From JACDER01 sp963717765 (GTDB lineage Bacteria > Actinomycetota > Thermoleophilia > Gaiellales > Gaiellaceae): DNA of 64,000 bases. Positions 43,948 to 51,935 of this stretch are shown piece after piece. The stretch's first letter is position 1; each line of letters opens with the position of its first letter. The notes beneath the pieces were generated by a model, which worked only from the letters and a program-made list of their open reading frames with translations, did not search any database and was not told the origin of the DNA. The position numbers and the translations under genes are program-made. Location: contig CAVQWX010000005.1 of the NCBI GenBank assembly GCA_963717765.1, positions 186,001 through 250,000 on the forward strand. Direction: 5' to 3'.

Positions 43948-44202
43948 CTAGGACTTCCCTCCGTGCTCTCTGATCGCCGATGCGAGGTCGAGCAGAGCGA
44001 GGACGTTCGCGATCGAGACTGCGAAGGTCGCCTCAGGCGTCGGCTGGCCGTCCGTGACCAGCCGGCGGGCCCGCCGGATCTCCTGGCGCGCAATGGTCTC
44101 GAAGCCGCGGTGGACATCCTTCGGCTTCTTGGGTTGACCATTGTCGGTGGTCTCGTCCCCCTGCTGGCCTTCGGCCAGCTGTGGGTCCTGGGCTTCGGTC
44201 AT
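43948..44202 (-). CDS. Small protein, paralogue of 43597-43887
   Basis: 84 aa from ATG 44202, supported by AAAGGAGC 8 nt upstream; longer in-frame versions lack coding character. N-terminal MTEAQDPQLAEGQQGDETTDN is acidic like its paralogue (both begin MTE); the middle VHRGFETIARQEIRRARRLVTDG is basic and helical; the C-terminus TPEATFAVSIANVLALLDLASAIREHGGK is the conserved helix. Lies between the dioxygenase and its paralogue in the same minus-strand operon. Unknown function. Confidence 0.7.
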   Translation of the reverse strand: MTEAQDPQLAEGQQGDETTDNGQPKKPKDVHRGFETIARQEIRRARRLVTDGQPTPEATFAVSIANVLALLDLASAIREHGGKS

Positions 44203-44239
44203 CGTCAGCTCCTTTACGTAGGTGAGTGCGGGCGGTGTC

Positions 44240-45292
44240 TCAGTCGAGCGCGTACTTGACTGAGTCGGGCGTGTTCGGAGCCAGCTGCGACTCCTCGACG
44301 CTGTAGTTGCGGCGGCACAGCGATTCCATCGCAGCCTGTGAGATGTAATTGAAGACACCCATGATCCGCGGCCGCTCTGTGGCGAAGCCGCCGCGGTGGA
44401 AGCCGCTCGTGTTGCAGAAGATCACGGACCCGGCCGGACCCGTGAGCGTCCGCACCGCCTCCGCCGGGATCTTCTTGTCGAACTCCTCCTGCGGAGGATA
44501 GAGGTCGCCGCCGAACGGCACCCAGGGCCATGCGTCCGCGTAGGGCCCACCGCGGGCGCTGCCCGGAACGTACTCGAACGGCCCGGCGCCCTGGTCCACG
44601 TCGTTCATGTAGATGAAGACCTTGATCAGATGCTGGTCGTTGTAGTCGCGGTGCCAGCGTTGCGAGGAGAAGCGGGCATCCTCGTCCGTCATCACCGGAA
44701 TCGTGTACCACTGGTCCACGTAGAGCAGCTTCGACCACATCTCGAGATAGCTGTTGACGACATCGAGCATCCGAGGCGACGCGGCGAGCTTGAGCCACGG
44801 ATTGTCGAGGGGGAGCTCAGTCACCATGGGGTAGGACCGTTGGAGGTAGCTCTGCTTGTTGCGTACCGCTCCGCCCTTCTCGGCCCTGCGGGCCCTGACC
44901 CTCTCGGCCTTGCGCGCGGCCTTGATCTCCTCCTTCGACATCGTCGCCTCGTCGATGACGATCGGCTCGTCCTCGGACTGCAGGTCAGCCTCGATTTGAT
45001 CGGCGAACGCACGTGAGCTCGCGGCGAGGTCCGACCACAATTCCTGGTCGAAGAGCTTCGTGAACGGAACGACCGCGAGGCCGTCCTTGTTGAGCATCTC
45101 CACGACGTCGCGCTGGTCGCCGTCGAGCTCCGGAACCTGCTCCTTGAAAGACTTCCGCGCCGTCGGATTGCTCAGCATCTTGTCGTGGAGCTTGTACGTG
45201 GCCCTGACGCCCGTCTTCTCGACGGCGCCGACGGCCTTCACGGACTTCCGCGTGTCCTTCTTGCGATTCGCGTACTTCGTCTTGAACCGGTG
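44240..45292 (-). CDS. PhyH-type Fe(II)/2-oxoglutarate dioxygenase
   Basis: 350 aa from GTG 45292, preceded by GGAGG; an ATG further upstream would lack an RBS. The iron site is RWHRDYND (HxD) and the distal His/Arg is FHRGGFATERPRIMGVFNYIS; GPFEYVPGSARGG is the family's typical loop. The first 90 residues are basic/helical and are not part of the core fold. PhyH-family enzymes hydroxylate lipids, sugars or antibiotics; in this setting a glycan or its precursor is a reasonable guess. It is first in the operon with two small proteins and the coiled-coil repeat protein. Confidence 0.85.
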   Translation of the reverse strand, partial: HRFKTKYANRKKDTRKSVKAVGAVEKTGVRATYKLHDKMLSNPTARKSFKEQVPELDGDQRDVVEMLNKDGLAVVPFTKLFDQELWSDLAASSRAFADQIEADLQSEDEPIVIDEATMSKEEIKAARKAERVRARRAEKGGAVRNKQSYLQRSYPMVTELPLDNPWLKLAASPRMLDVVNSYLEMWSKLLYVDQWYTIPVMTDEDARFSSQRWHRDYNDQHLIKVFIYMNDVDQGAGPFEYVPGSARGGPYADAWPWVPFGGDLYPPQEEFDKKIPAEAVRTLTGPAGSVIFCNTSGFHRGGFATERPRIMGVFNYISQAAMESLCRRNYSVEESQLAPNTPDSVKYALD

Positions 45293-45370
45293 CACACTGA
45301 CCTCCTCAAGTCTCCTCGGATGCACGGGACCTCGATTCTTCACGTAGACGCGAGAAATATCAAGGGTCGA

Positions 45371-45376
45371 TAGTCT
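45371..45376 (+). promoter_or_regulatory. -10 element TAGTCT, leaderless start
   Basis: TAGTCT is 6 nt upstream of the GTG at 45383 with no ribosome-binding site. The 90-nt divergent gap to the dioxygenase gene start holds this and presumably the opposing promoter; the same TAGTCT-N6-start occurs at 30544. Confidence 0.45.
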
Positions 45377-45382
45377 GCGCGC

Positions 45383-46195
45383 GTGACCCCGCGCACCGCC
45401 TGGCGCCGCCGCAGCCGTGATTCCGCGCTCCGACAGCTTGCGAACTATCGCGAGTCAGGCCCGACGGTCCCGCGAGTCTTTCATCATATCTGGGTCGGCC
45501 CGGATCCACTTCCGCTCGAGTTCGAGGCGAATCGGGCCTCATGGCAAACGCATCACCCCGAGTGGGAGTTCCGGCTGTGGAGCGAGGGCAACCTTCCCGC
45601 CGATCTCCGGACGCCCGCGGTCTACGAACAGGGCAGGCGGCCCGTGGAGCGTGCCGACATCCTGCGGCTCGAAGTGCTCTGGAAAGTCGGTGGCGTGTAC
45701 GTGGACATCGACATGGAGTGTCTGAAGCCGCTGGACAGGCTCGTCAAGAACCTCGACTTCTTCGGGACCGAGATCAAGCCGGGGCGGATCACGAACACGG
45801 TGCTGGGCGCGGCCCCGCGCCATCCGATCCTCGACCGGGCCCTCCGGGACCTGAGGCCGCAGAAGGCCGGCGCCCGCTTCGACAAGGCGTCCTCCGGACC
45901 TTTGTTCCTCGCTGCCGTTGTGCAAAACTATCCACGTATCACGACGTATCCGAGGGAGCTCTTCTATCCGATGACCGCGGAAGAACGCGCAAGCGCGTAT
46001 GCCGTCCACCACGCCGCCCGCACGTGGAAGGACGCGGAAGACTGGAGGGATGTCACGCTCCGCCTGGAACGCCGGCTGGCAGACGCCCACCAGGAGCTCG
46101 AACGGGAACGGCGGGAGCACGTGGAGACGAAACGACAACTCGCCGAGCTGAGGCAGCAGACGCAGGTTGTCGGCGAAGCCTCATTACGGCGCTGA
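45383..46195 (+). CDS. GT32-like glycosyltransferase with C-terminal coiled coil
   Basis: 270 aa, GTG start. PRVFHHIWVGPDPLPLEFEANRASWQTHHPEWEFRLWSEGNLP, then ERADILRLEVLWKVGGVYVDIDMECLKPLD with the DxD of the alpha-1,6-mannosyltransferase/OCH1-type GT32 fold, and ITNTVLGAAPRHPILDRALRDL. The last 45 residues (TLRLERRLADAHQELERERREHVETKRQLAELRQQ) are a coiled coil. Paralogue of 48979-49797, which has the same order including the coiled coil. Transfers a sugar in the cytoplasm. Confidence 0.85.
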   Translation: MTPRTAWRRRSRDSALRQLANYRESGPTVPRVFHHIWVGPDPLPLEFEANRASWQTHHPEWEFRLWSEGNLPADLRTPAVYEQGRRPVERADILRLEVLWKVGGVYVDIDMECLKPLDRLVKNLDFFGTEIKPGRITNTVLGAAPRHPILDRALRDLRPQKAGARFDKASSGPLFLAAVVQNYPRITTYPRELFYPMTAEERASAYAVHHAARTWKDAEDWRDVTLRLERRLADAHQELERERREHVETKRQLAELRQQTQVVGEASLRR

Positions 46196-46226
46196 CCGAA
46201 CGACCCCTACCGAACTGACGACGATC

Positions 46227-48494
46227 GTGACCGAGCACGGAAACGGAAGCGGCATCGCCGCCGCCCCCAGGCAACTGCGCCTCCTCTTCTTCGTGCGCAG
46301 CATCCACTACGACCGCGTCCTGGAGAACTTCCTGCGCGCAGTCCTCGAGCGCGGGCACGAGCTCCACGTGGCGCTGGCGCTCGAGAAGCGAGGCCTCGGG
46401 GCCGAGAAGACGAAGATCTTCGACGAGCTGAGCAGCCGGTACCCATTCTCATACGAGCGGCTCCCTGAGCGCCGCGATCGGTGGCTGATCCCGGCAGTCG
46501 CCCTCAGGCACGGGCTCGACTACCTGCGCTACCTCGAGCCCGAGTTCGCGCACGCACATCCATTGCGCGAGCGGGCCCGGGTGCGCGCGCCGCGTCTACT
46601 GCGCGGGATCCTCAAGATTCCGCCGTTCCGCGGCCGGCGAGGACGCCGCTTCGTCGCTGCGACGCTCCGCGGGTTCGAGGCAGCAATTCCGGTCCCGAAG
46701 GAGATCCCCGCTCTCATAAAGGATCGGAATCCGGACGCTGTTCTCGTATCGCCGCTCGTCGGGCTCGGGTCCGTCGAGAGCGATTACGTGCGGGCAGCGG
46801 CGGAGCTGGGCGTGCCAACCGTCCTCGTGGTCGCGAGCTGGGACAACCTCACGAACAAAGGCCTGATCCGGGACGTCCCCACACTCACCATCGTCTGGAA
46901 CGAGATGCAGGTGGAGGAGGCCGTGCGGCTGCACAAGATTCCCGAGGAGCGTGTGGTCCCCGTCGGCGCTCACAGCTTCGACCACTGGTTCAGCTGGGAG
47001 CCGAGCCTGAACCGTAAGGAGTTCGCGCAGCGCATGCGGCTCGATCCCAAGCGGCCGCTGGTTCTCTACCTGGGGTCGTCGTACTTCATCGCCGGCGACG
47101 AGACGCCGTTCGTGCGCGAGTGGCTTCGGCGTGTGCGCGAGCATCCGCGTCTGCACGATTCGGCGGTCATCCTCCGCCCGCATCCGCAGAACGTCGTCGG
47201 CTGGGACGTCCTCGACGTGGACGAGCGCGGCAAGACGGTCGTCTGGCCTCGCGCGGGCGAGGCTCCCACGAGCGAGCGGCAGAAGACGGACTACTTCGAC
47301 ACGCTCTTCCATTCGAGCGCGATGGTCGGCATCAACACGACCGCGCTGATCGAGGCCTCCATCCTGCACCGTCCCGTTCTCACCCTCGTCAACGATTCGT
47401 TCCAGACGCAGGAAGGGACGCTTCATTTCGCGTACATCGCTGCCGAGAACGGCAACGGCCTCGTCACCGTCGCCCGCTCCTGGGACGAGCATCTCGACCA
47501 GATCGCCGACGCGATCGAGGAGCCCGAGGCGTACAAAGCGCGAATCGATGGATTTCTGTCGAGCTTCGTCCGGCCGCGCGGGCTCGACGTTCCGGCCGCG
47601 CCCGCGGCCGCTGCCGTGGTCGAACAGGCCGCAGTGACAGACGTCAAGCCGGAGAGTCCGCCACGCATGCTGCGGGGGCTGCTCATCGCGGGCACCCCGG
47701 TGCTCTGGGTCGCGATCCCGCTGTTCCACCCCAAGCAGACCGCGCGCGCGACGACGAAGGCCGCCCGGCAGCAGGTCAAGCGGGTACAACGCCGGAGGAA
47801 GGAGCTCTATCGGGCCAGGGCACGCAAGTCGAAGAAACCGGAGTCGGCAGAAGCGCAGACGCTTTCCAAGGAGGAACGGGCGATGGAGAAGGAGACAGAA
47901 GCGCAGACGCTTTCCAAGGAGGAACGGGCGCTGCAGAAGCAGGCCAAGGCGGCCGAGAAGGCCAAGCCGAAGGGCGCGAAGTCGAAGACCGAGAAGGCCG
48001 GCTTCGTCAAGGCCGAGAGCAAGAAGGGGCCGAAGGAAGTCCCCGCCCGGGCCCGGGCAACGCGCTTCGGACGCAAGCTCGGGAAGCGAACCCGGCGCAT
48101 GGGGCCTGTCATGCGACGGCGCTGGAAGCGCACGAAGCGAAGCGTCCGGACGGTGTACAACACGCGCTACCGGCGTACGTACGCGCAGACGATTCACAAG
48201 CTTCCGTCGCGCGACGAGCTCCCCGCACTGCTCAACACGCGCGGTCTGGTCGGGCGGGGGGCGGAGATCGGAGTCAAGACGGGCAAGTTCTCGAACCACC
48301 TGCTCTCCAAGTGGAAGGGAGAGCAGCTGATCTCGATCGATCCGTGGCTCTCCGACGATCCCGATGCGTACGTCGACCGCTCGAACGTCTCCCAGGGCGA
48401 GTTCGAGAAGTACTACAACGAGACGAAGGAGCGGCTTGGCTCCGTACGGCACGCGAAGCGACATCTGGCGTTTGACCTCGGTCGAGGGCGCTAA
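46227..48494 (+). CDS. Large glycosyltransferase (SWDNLTNKG family) fused through a basic linker to a methyltransferase domain; frame breaks at about 48440
   Basis: 755 aa to the stop of this frame; GTG 46227 or an upstream TTG 46167 may be the start. Residues 15-460 are a GT-B-like protein: LLFFVRSIHYDRVLENFLRAVLERGHEL, LVVASWDNLTNKGLI, VILRPHPQNVVGWD, GINTTALIEASI and FQTQEGTLHF, all shared with the genes at 53800 and 62909. Then comes a 180-residue Lys/Arg/Glu-rich linker with a duplicated 16-aa unit (EAQTLSKEERA; 35-bp DNA repeats at 47848-47882 and 47896-47930). From NTRGLVGRGAEIGVKTGKFSNHLLSKW a Methyltransf_24-type domain begins, but after KERLGS the frame is lost. The remainder is in the next entry. 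Confidence 0.8.
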   Translation: MTEHGNGSGIAAAPRQLRLLFFVRSIHYDRVLENFLRAVLERGHELHVALALEKRGLGAEKTKIFDELSSRYPFSYERLPERRDRWLIPAVALRHGLDYLRYLEPEFAHAHPLRERARVRAPRLLRGILKIPPFRGRRGRRFVAATLRGFEAAIPVPKEIPALIKDRNPDAVLVSPLVGLGSVESDYVRAAAELGVPTVLVVASWDNLTNKGLIRDVPTLTIVWNEMQVEEAVRLHKIPEERVVPVGAHSFDHWFSWEPSLNRKEFAQRMRLDPKRPLVLYLGSSYFIAGDETPFVREWLRRVREHPRLHDSAVILRPHPQNVVGWDVLDVDERGKTVVWPRAGEAPTSERQKTDYFDTLFHSSAMVGINTTALIEASILHRPVLTLVNDSFQTQEGTLHFAYIAAENGNGLVTVARSWDEHLDQIADAIEEPEAYKARIDGFLSSFVRPRGLDVPAAPAAAAVVEQAAVTDVKPESPPRMLRGLLIAGTPVLWVAIPLFHPKQTARATTKAARQQVKRVQRRRKELYRARARKSKKPESAEAQTLSKEERAMEKETEAQTLSKEERALQKQAKAAEKAKPKGAKSKTEKAGFVKAESKKGPKEVPARARATRFGRKLGKRTRRMGPVMRRRWKRTKRSVRTVYNTRYRRTYAQTIHKLPSRDELPALLNTRGLVGRGAEIGVKTGKFSNHLLSKWKGEQLISIDPWLSDDPDAYVDRSNVSQGEFEKYYNETKERLGSVRHAKRHLAFDLGRGR

Positions 48495-48816
48495 GCAGGT
48501 TCCTGACGGAAGCCTCGACTTCGTCTACATCGACGCGCGACACGACTACGAGTCGGTCCTGGAGGACTTGAACGCATGGTTCAGCAAGGTGAAGCCGGGC
48601 GGCATCTTCGCCGGTCACGACTACGTCGACGGGATGCTGGCGCAGGGCGACTTCGGGGTCAAGTCCGCCGTAGACGAGTTCTTCGCGGAGCGGAACATCC
48701 CCGTCCGTGGAACCGAGGGGCCGTCCGCCGTCGAGCAATTCCCGTCGTGGGTCGTCGAGATGCCGTCCGAGGGAAGCAAGCTCGCCGACGCCCGGCAGAA
48801 GAGCTCGGTCGCGTAA
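48442..48816 (+). pseudogene. C-terminal part of the linker-joined methyltransferase (frame-shifted)
   Basis: Reads PYGTRSDIWRLTSVEGAKQV, then DGSLDFVYIDARHDYESVLEDLNAWFSKVKPGGIFAGHDYVDG, the second half of a Methyltransf_24 domain (YIDxRHDYxxVxxDLxxWxxxxxPGGxxxGHDY). It joins the domain started in 46227-48494: one extra G in CGGCTTGGCTCC near 48438 explains the shift. Ends with PSEGSKLADARQKSSVA. Confidence 0.75.
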
Positions 48817-48978
48817 AGCCCGCGCACAACCCGTCCCGGGGGTACAGGCCTATCCGCTGTGCCGAAGACGTACCGGCCCTGGAGCGAGCGGCACTTCTTT
48901 CGCCGTGCGCGCCATCAATGCGGCCGGCAACCCCACCGCACCCCGGCTCGAGTCGCCTTCGGCCTGCGCTGAGTGAGG
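48817..48978 (+). other. Intergenic remnant with fibronectin-III-like fragment
   Basis: No intact gene. In one plus frame (about 48885-48950) the sequence reads GTSFAVRAINAAGNPTAP, a textbook fragment of an FN3/Ig-like domain strand (FAVRAxDAAGN). It has no start, no rest of the domain and no continuation, so it is a relic of a gene lost from here. Confidence 0.4.
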
Positions 48979-49797
48979 TTAGCTCGACCGCCGCATCCAG
49001 GCGTTCTTCTTGCGCTGCTTGCGGACAGGTGCGAAGTCGTCGCCGCCGTCCGCCGGCTGACCGTTCTGCTCAACGTCCGAAACATCCTTCGCCTGCAGTT
49101 TCGCGAGCTTCTTCTTCGTCACCCCATGCGCGCGCCGCTCGAGCTCGAGCTGCTCCCTGACCTTCTCGAGCCGCCGCTCCGCGCGCAGCATTGCCGCCCG
49201 CAGCGTCGTGGTGTTGTGCCAGACCCTGGCCATGTGGTGTACGGCGATCGCCCGCTTCCGGTCCTCCGCGTTCGAGGGGAAGAACATGTACGGCTCGAGG
49301 AGGACGATGTCGGGGAACTCCGGGAGGAGCTTCTGCAGCAACCGCGGCCCGGCGACATCCTTGAGGACATCCGATGACCCCGTCCAGTACGCCTCGAGCG
49401 GCTTGATCTCGTGCATCGCCCGGTCGAGGAGCGGATGGCCGGGGATGGCCGCAATCGCGGTGTTGGTGATCCTCCCCTGCTTGTGGGAAACGCCGACGAA
49501 TGTCTGGCCTTCGAGGATGTCGTCGAGGGGGCGGAGGCACTCCAGGTCTGTATCCAGGTAGACCCCGCCGTGCGTGTACAGGATCTCGAGCCGCAGAATG
49601 TCCGCGCGCTCCACCGGCGCCCGTAGCCGCTCGAGAACCTCCGGCCGGAGCGGGCTCAACGGCAGGTTCTCCTCCGTCCAGAGCCGGTGTTCCCACTTGG
49701 GATGGTGTCGCTTCCAGGTCTCGATCCAGGGGCCGTGCTCATCGGGCAGAGGCGCCGACCCGAGCCAGATGTGATGGAGGATGCGCGGGATCTTCAC
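48979..49797 (-). CDS. GT32-like glycosyltransferase with C-terminal coiled coil (paralogue of 45383-46195)
   Basis: 272 aa from GTG 49797 (GTGA overlap with the SRPBCC gene). PRILHHIWLGSAPLPDEHGPWIETWKRHHPKWEHRLWTEENLP, VERADILRLEILYTHGGVYLDTDLECLRPLDDILEG with DxD, and ITNTAIAAIPGHPLLDRAMHEI follow the paralogue almost position by position; the tail LRAERRLEKVREQLELERRAHGVTKKKLAKL is its coiled coil. The last 45 residues diverge (basic and Asp-rich). Confidence 0.85.
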   Translation of the reverse strand: MKIPRILHHIWLGSAPLPDEHGPWIETWKRHHPKWEHRLWTEENLPLSPLRPEVLERLRAPVERADILRLEILYTHGGVYLDTDLECLRPLDDILEGQTFVGVSHKQGRITNTAIAAIPGHPLLDRAMHEIKPLEAYWTGSSDVLKDVAGPRLLQKLLPEFPDIVLLEPYMFFPSNAEDRKRAIAVHHMARVWHNTTTLRAAMLRAERRLEKVREQLELERRAHGVTKKKLAKLQAKDVSDVEQNGQPADGGDDFAPVRKQRKKNAWMRRSS

Positions 49798-50456
49798 GAG
49801 CCGCTCCCCGTGCGCGCAACCTCGCGCTCGAGTGCGCCCAGAAGATTCTTCATCTGGGTCCGGACGAGCAACTGCAACACCCGCGGGCGCATCGGACCGA
49901 CGGCTCCCGTGAGGTCGACGTCCGTCTGCCACTTCATCTCGGTGCCGCCGTCGCTCTCGCTCAGATCGAAGGTGCCGTCGATCGTCACGACAGTCCCGCC
50001 GCCCTTGCCGCGCACCCTGAGCCTTCCGTGCTCGGGCCTGCGCTGATCCGACTTCTCGCACTCGAGCAGGAGCGGAGCGCCGCGCTTGAGCGGCAGCTTC
50101 ACCTTCGCGGTCCAGTGGCTCTCGTCCTTGATGTCGATGCTTTCGACCGCCGGAATCAGCTGCGCGATTCGGTCAGGCTGGTCGAGGATGTCCCAGACGA
50201 GCTCCGGGGGCGCGGATACGAAGCGCCTGGTTCCTTCGGACCTCGTCGTCCGTCGCGCCCCGGTCGTATCCGGGGTCTCTCGAGGGCGCTTCGCCTTCTT
50301 CTTCGGACGTTCGGGTGTCGCAGCCGCCGCCCCCGGCTCCTGCGTAGCCTCCGGCCGGCCGTCTCCGGCTGCTTTCGGCTCCCGGTTGCGCTTCCCCGCG
50401 CGGCCGGCCTCACGCGCGGCGCGCTTCGCCTTCTTCGAGCGCTCGGGCGCCTCCAT
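49794..50456 (-). CDS. SRPBCC/START-like domain protein with basic N-terminus
   Basis: 220 aa from ATG 50456. Residues 1-80 are a Lys/Arg/Glu-rich tract (EAPERSKKAKRAAREAGRAG, TPERPKKKAKRP). The C-terminal 140 residues form a CoxG/polyketide-cyclase-like fold: EGTRRFVSAPPELVWDILDQPDRIAQLIPAVESIDI, TVVTIDGTFDLSESDGGTEMKWQTDVDLTGAVG, and RVLQLLVRTQMKNLLGALEREV. Its ATG is created by an extra base within a 21-nt repeat; without that base it would continue in frame from the sulfotransferase upstream, so it may be the missing C-terminal domain of that protein. Ligand unknown. Confidence 0.7.
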   Translation of the reverse strand: MEAPERSKKAKRAAREAGRAGKRNREPKAAGDGRPEATQEPGAAAATPERPKKKAKRPRETPDTTGARRTTRSEGTRRFVSAPPELVWDILDQPDRIAQLIPAVESIDIKDESHWTAKVKLPLKRGAPLLLECEKSDQRRPEHGRLRVRGKGGGTVVTIDGTFDLSESDGGTEMKWQTDVDLTGAVGPMRPRVLQLLVRTQMKNLLGALEREVARTGSGS

Positions 50457-51777
50457 TCGAGCGCTCAGGCGCCTCCTTCGACCGCTCAGGTGCCTTCTCT
50501 GAACGCCCAGGCACCACGGCGGCTGCCGGCTTCTGAGGGGATTCTGACTGGCCGTCTCCGTTTCCATTCGACTGCAGCCGGTTCTCGAGCTTCCCGGAGC
50601 GGCGTTGGAAGCCCGCGAGCCGTTTTGCCGTCGTCTGCTCCGTCTTTCGCAGCGCGTCGAGCTCCGCGTCCGACCCTGCAATGCCTTCTTTTTCGATCGC
50701 GCGGATCTCCTTCCTGACGTTCTCGAGGCGCGACGCTGCCCGCTCAATGGCCGCGTCGAGCGCGACTTTGCGCTGATCGGTGGGGCTCTCGCGCTTGCGC
50801 GTCCGGGTCGCCGCCGCCCTCGCCCCCCGAGGCGTTGAGACCGAGCTGAGGTACTCGATGGCGGCATCGCGCTGCAGGAGCTCAGCCTCCGCCTCGATCA
50901 GGAGCTCACGGAGACCGAGCTCGCCCTCCACGGCGCCGTTCGGGCCGGTGATCGACGACGGCAAAGGCGGGAGCGGTGCGTCTTCCGGAGTGCCGGCCAC
51001 CCGCTCGTTCGCACGCTGCAGAGCCGCGACCTCGATGGAGAACCCTGGACCCTGAGCTTCGACCTGCCGCTCGAACTGCTTGCTCGCGGTTCGATAGAGC
51101 TCGATGTCGAGCGCGTTGTACTTCTTGATGAGCTCGACGACCTTCGCCGAGATTTCGTCGGTCGGCTTCCGGTCGGGCGTGACGTTCTCCTTGCGGTAGA
51201 GCATCCGCCGCCAACCAAGCGTCCTCGTCGCGAGGACGAATGACTCGTCGAAACGCGCGGTAAGGCCGACCACGTCGAGGCGTTCGAGGCTGCGCAGGGC
51301 GTCGTCGAGCATCTCGTCCGTCGTCTCGCCGAACGGAGGCATCTGCGCAGCGAGAACACGCGTCTGCAGGTTGTCCGGAACGGAGCCGCTCGTAAGCGCC
51401 TCCTCAAAGGACTTTCGGAACCTCGAGCTCCGCGCGCGGAGCCAGTAGTAGTGCGAGATCGCGCGCTCGACGGGATCGCGGAGCATCGCCAGAAACTGCG
51501 TGCCCTCCGGCCATTCGATATCCGGCCAGAACAGGATGTGCCCGTGGACGACGCGCAAGTCCTTCGGCGGGTCGGCGGCCAGGCCCTCGACCACCCTCCT
51601 CGAGACCTCGGGCGCGACGAAGTAGTTGCGCACCAGGCGCGTATGTCCGCGCGTGTACTGGCGGTAGAAGATCTGCCTCAGCGTCTTCCCGGCCGTCTTC
51701 TGGATGTGGACGAAGACGAGCAGCGGGGCCCTCTCGGGCGCCGTGGGCGGTTCGGGCTGCGCGGACGGGTCGCTCAT
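50410..51777 (-). CDS. Sulfotransferase (Sulfotransfer_2-like) with long coiled-coil tail
   Basis: 455 aa. LLVFVHIQKTAGKTLRQIFYRQY is the 5'-phosphosulfate loop of the heparan-sulfate 2-O-sulfotransferase-like family (xHIxKTAGxT), FLAMLRDPVERAISHYYWLRARSS the 3'-phosphate motif, and LIKKYNALDIELYRTASKQF the conserved C-terminal NxLDxELY. After residue 260 the protein is helical (TLDAAIERAASRLENVRKEIRAIEKE-like), ending in repeats PERSKEAPERSNGG. A frame change there (see SRPBCC entry) probably ends it prematurely. Sulfates a glycan of the locus. Confidence 0.82.
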   Translation of the reverse strand: MSDPSAQPEPPTAPERAPLLVFVHIQKTAGKTLRQIFYRQYTRGHTRLVRNYFVAPEVSRRVVEGLAADPPKDLRVVHGHILFWPDIEWPEGTQFLAMLRDPVERAISHYYWLRARSSRFRKSFEEALTSGSVPDNLQTRVLAAQMPPFGETTDEMLDDALRSLERLDVVGLTARFDESFVLATRTLGWRRMLYRKENVTPDRKPTDEISAKVVELIKKYNALDIELYRTASKQFERQVEAQGPGFSIEVAALQRANERVAGTPEDAPLPPLPSSITGPNGAVEGELGLRELLIEAEAELLQRDAAIEYLSSVSTPRGARAAATRTRKRESPTDQRKVALDAAIERAASRLENVRKEIRAIEKEGIAGSDAELDALRKTEQTTAKRLAGFQRRSGKLENRLQSNGNGDGQSESPQKPAAAVVPGRSEKAPERSKEAPERSNGGARALEEGEARRA

Positions 51778-51935
51778 CAGTCCTTCTTTTACCTTGCGGA
51801 CGACCGCGCGGCTAGTCGGGGCCTCCGACTCAGCTTCCGATGTCTCGACTTCATCTGAGGCGTTCCCTTCCGGCGCGAACCCCTCGGACCGCGTTTCTGC
51901 TCGTCGCTCAAACCGACCCCCTTCCGCCGCGGATT

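Noticed and set aside
47848..47930. Phage or recombinase attachment site at the 35-bp repeat
   Set aside because: The repeat is coding and keeps the frame with a 48-bp period, which fits a duplicated protein segment better.
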